NCBI GenBank assembly: GCA_946482635.1
Contig: CAMLSG010000278.1
Location: 1 to 5,742, forward strand
DNA from: an uncultured Duganella sp.
Lineage (GTDB): Bacteria; Pseudomonadota; Gammaproteobacteria; Burkholderiales; Burkholderiaceae
Length of the DNA: 5,742 bases
Reading direction: 5' to 3'
Notes under the pieces: model-generated
The model's input: the letters and a program-made list of their open reading frames with translations, nothing else
The model's database searches: none
What the model was told of the DNA's origin: nothing
Program-made: the position numbers and the translations under genes
Part shown: positions 5,234-5,742 of the stretch, in pieces
Layout: every line of letters starts with the position of its first letter
How positions within the stretch are numbered: the first letter of the stretch is position 1

Positions 5234-5742
5234 CAGTGCAGCCAGACGCGCATCAGCGACAGGAGCTGCGCTACATCCACCGGCTTGGTGATGTAGTCCG
5301 AAGCGCCGGCGGCAATACACTTGTCGCGGTCACCCTTCATCGCTTTCGCCGTCAGCGTAATGATTGGCAGCGAACGGAATTTCGGGATGCGGCGGATGGC
5401 GCGCATGGTGTCGTAGCCGTCCATCTCCGGCATCATGATGTCCATCAGGACGATCTCGATGGTCGGGTCGCGCTCCAGCACTTCGATGCCGTCACGCCCG
5501 TTCTCGGCGAACGACACCTGCATCTGCTGGCGCTCCAGCAGCGATGACAAGGCAAAAATATTGCGCAAGTCATCGTCGACGATCAGCACCTTGCGGCCTG
5601 CCAGGCCGGCATCGGCGGCATGCACTTCCTCCAGCATGCGGCGCTGGGCTTCCGGCAGGTTGGCTTGCGAGCGGTGCAGGAACAAGGCCGTTTCGTCGAG
5701 CAGGCGCTCCGGCGAGCGGGCATCCTTGATGACGATGGTCTT
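5233..5742 (-). CDS. Hybrid sensor histidine kinase, C-terminal receiver domain (5' part off window)
   Basis: The frame is open from the window edge to the TGA at 5233-5235 and gives 169 residues. The first residues, [20 protein letters not shown], and the linker with [20 protein letters not shown] match the segment between the penultimate module and the terminal receiver of large hybrid kinases. I therefore read this as the tail of a longer protein and not a free response regulator. The receiver is complete: acidic pocket VDDD (visible residues 55-58), phosphoacceptor Asp101 in [13 protein letters not shown] (codon 5440-5442), the Thr of [13 protein letters not shown] at 131, and Lys153 in YITKPVD. 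All the key residues are intact. It would take phosphate from a histidine on the same protein or a partner. The gene overlaps the CheR-like gene by one base (TGATG), so the two are co-translated. The kinase core, sensors and any further receivers lie beyond base 5742. Confidence 0.9.
   Translation of the reverse strand, partial: KTIVIKDARSPERLLDETALFLHRSQANLPEAQRRMLEEVHAADAGLAGRKVLIVDDDLRNIFALSSLLERQQMQVSFAENGRDGIEVLERDPTIEIVLMDIMMPEMDGYDTMRAIRRIPKFRSLPIITLTAKAMKGDRDKCIAAGASDYITKPVDVAQLLSLMRVWLH

Noticed and set aside
5234..5320. Longer N-terminus for the CheR-like protein
   Set aside because: It would lie wholly inside the receiver domain's coding sequence in another frame and gives a Cys/Arg-rich stretch unrelated to CheR.
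5233..5685. Free-standing single-domain response regulator starting at a TTG
   Set aside because: The frame continues open to the window edge, and the upstream residues ([14 protein letters not shown]) match the linker of hybrid kinases, so this is the end of a longer protein.

Overview
The sequence is GC-rich, uses strongly GC-biased third codon positions and has proteins typical of a Gram-negative betaproteobacterium. The protein style (hybrid kinase with CheR partner, large TonB-dependent receptor next to a glycoside hydrolase) most resembles Oxalobacteraceae such as Massilia or Duganella. The family assignment is inferred from memory of such proteins, not from a search.

Layout. (1) Bases 1-1418, minus strand: the first 472 codons of a TonB-dependent outer-membrane receptor, with signal peptide, plug and start of the barrel; its 3' end lies outside the window. 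(2) Bases 1419-1630: a 212-base divergent control region with a near-perfect 16-bp palindrome inside a cluster of GTGCAA/TTGCAC half-sites, plus candidate promoters for both directions. (3) Bases 1631-3859, plus strand: a complete GH36 alpha-galactosidase with a twin-arginine (Tat) signal. (4) Bases 3869-4369, minus strand: a small, AT-richer, secreted protein of unknown function, tail to tail with the alpha-galactosidase. (5) Bases 4385-5233, minus strand: a CheR-like methyltransferase homologue whose hallmark motifs are largely eroded. (6) Bases 5233-5742, minus strand: the C-terminal end of a hybrid sensor histidine kinase, carrying a complete receiver domain.

How the parts fit. The receptor and the alpha-galactosidase diverge from one control region, which suggests a galactoside-scavenging locus: the receptor would bring an oligosaccharide across the outer membrane and the exported GH36 enzyme would remove alpha-galactosyl units in the periplasm. 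The second unit, read leftwards, is a signalling operon (hybrid kinase, then CheR homologue by a TGATG stop/start overlap, then the small secreted protein after 15 bases). It converges on the galactoside locus with only 9 bases between stop codons. Nothing in the window shows that the two units are functionally linked.

The most unusual items are the CheR homologue that seems to lack its cofactor and catalytic residues, and the half-site cluster between the receptor and the hydrolase. There is no tRNA, rRNA, CRISPR array or insertion sequence that I can see, and no gene-free stretch above 300 bases.
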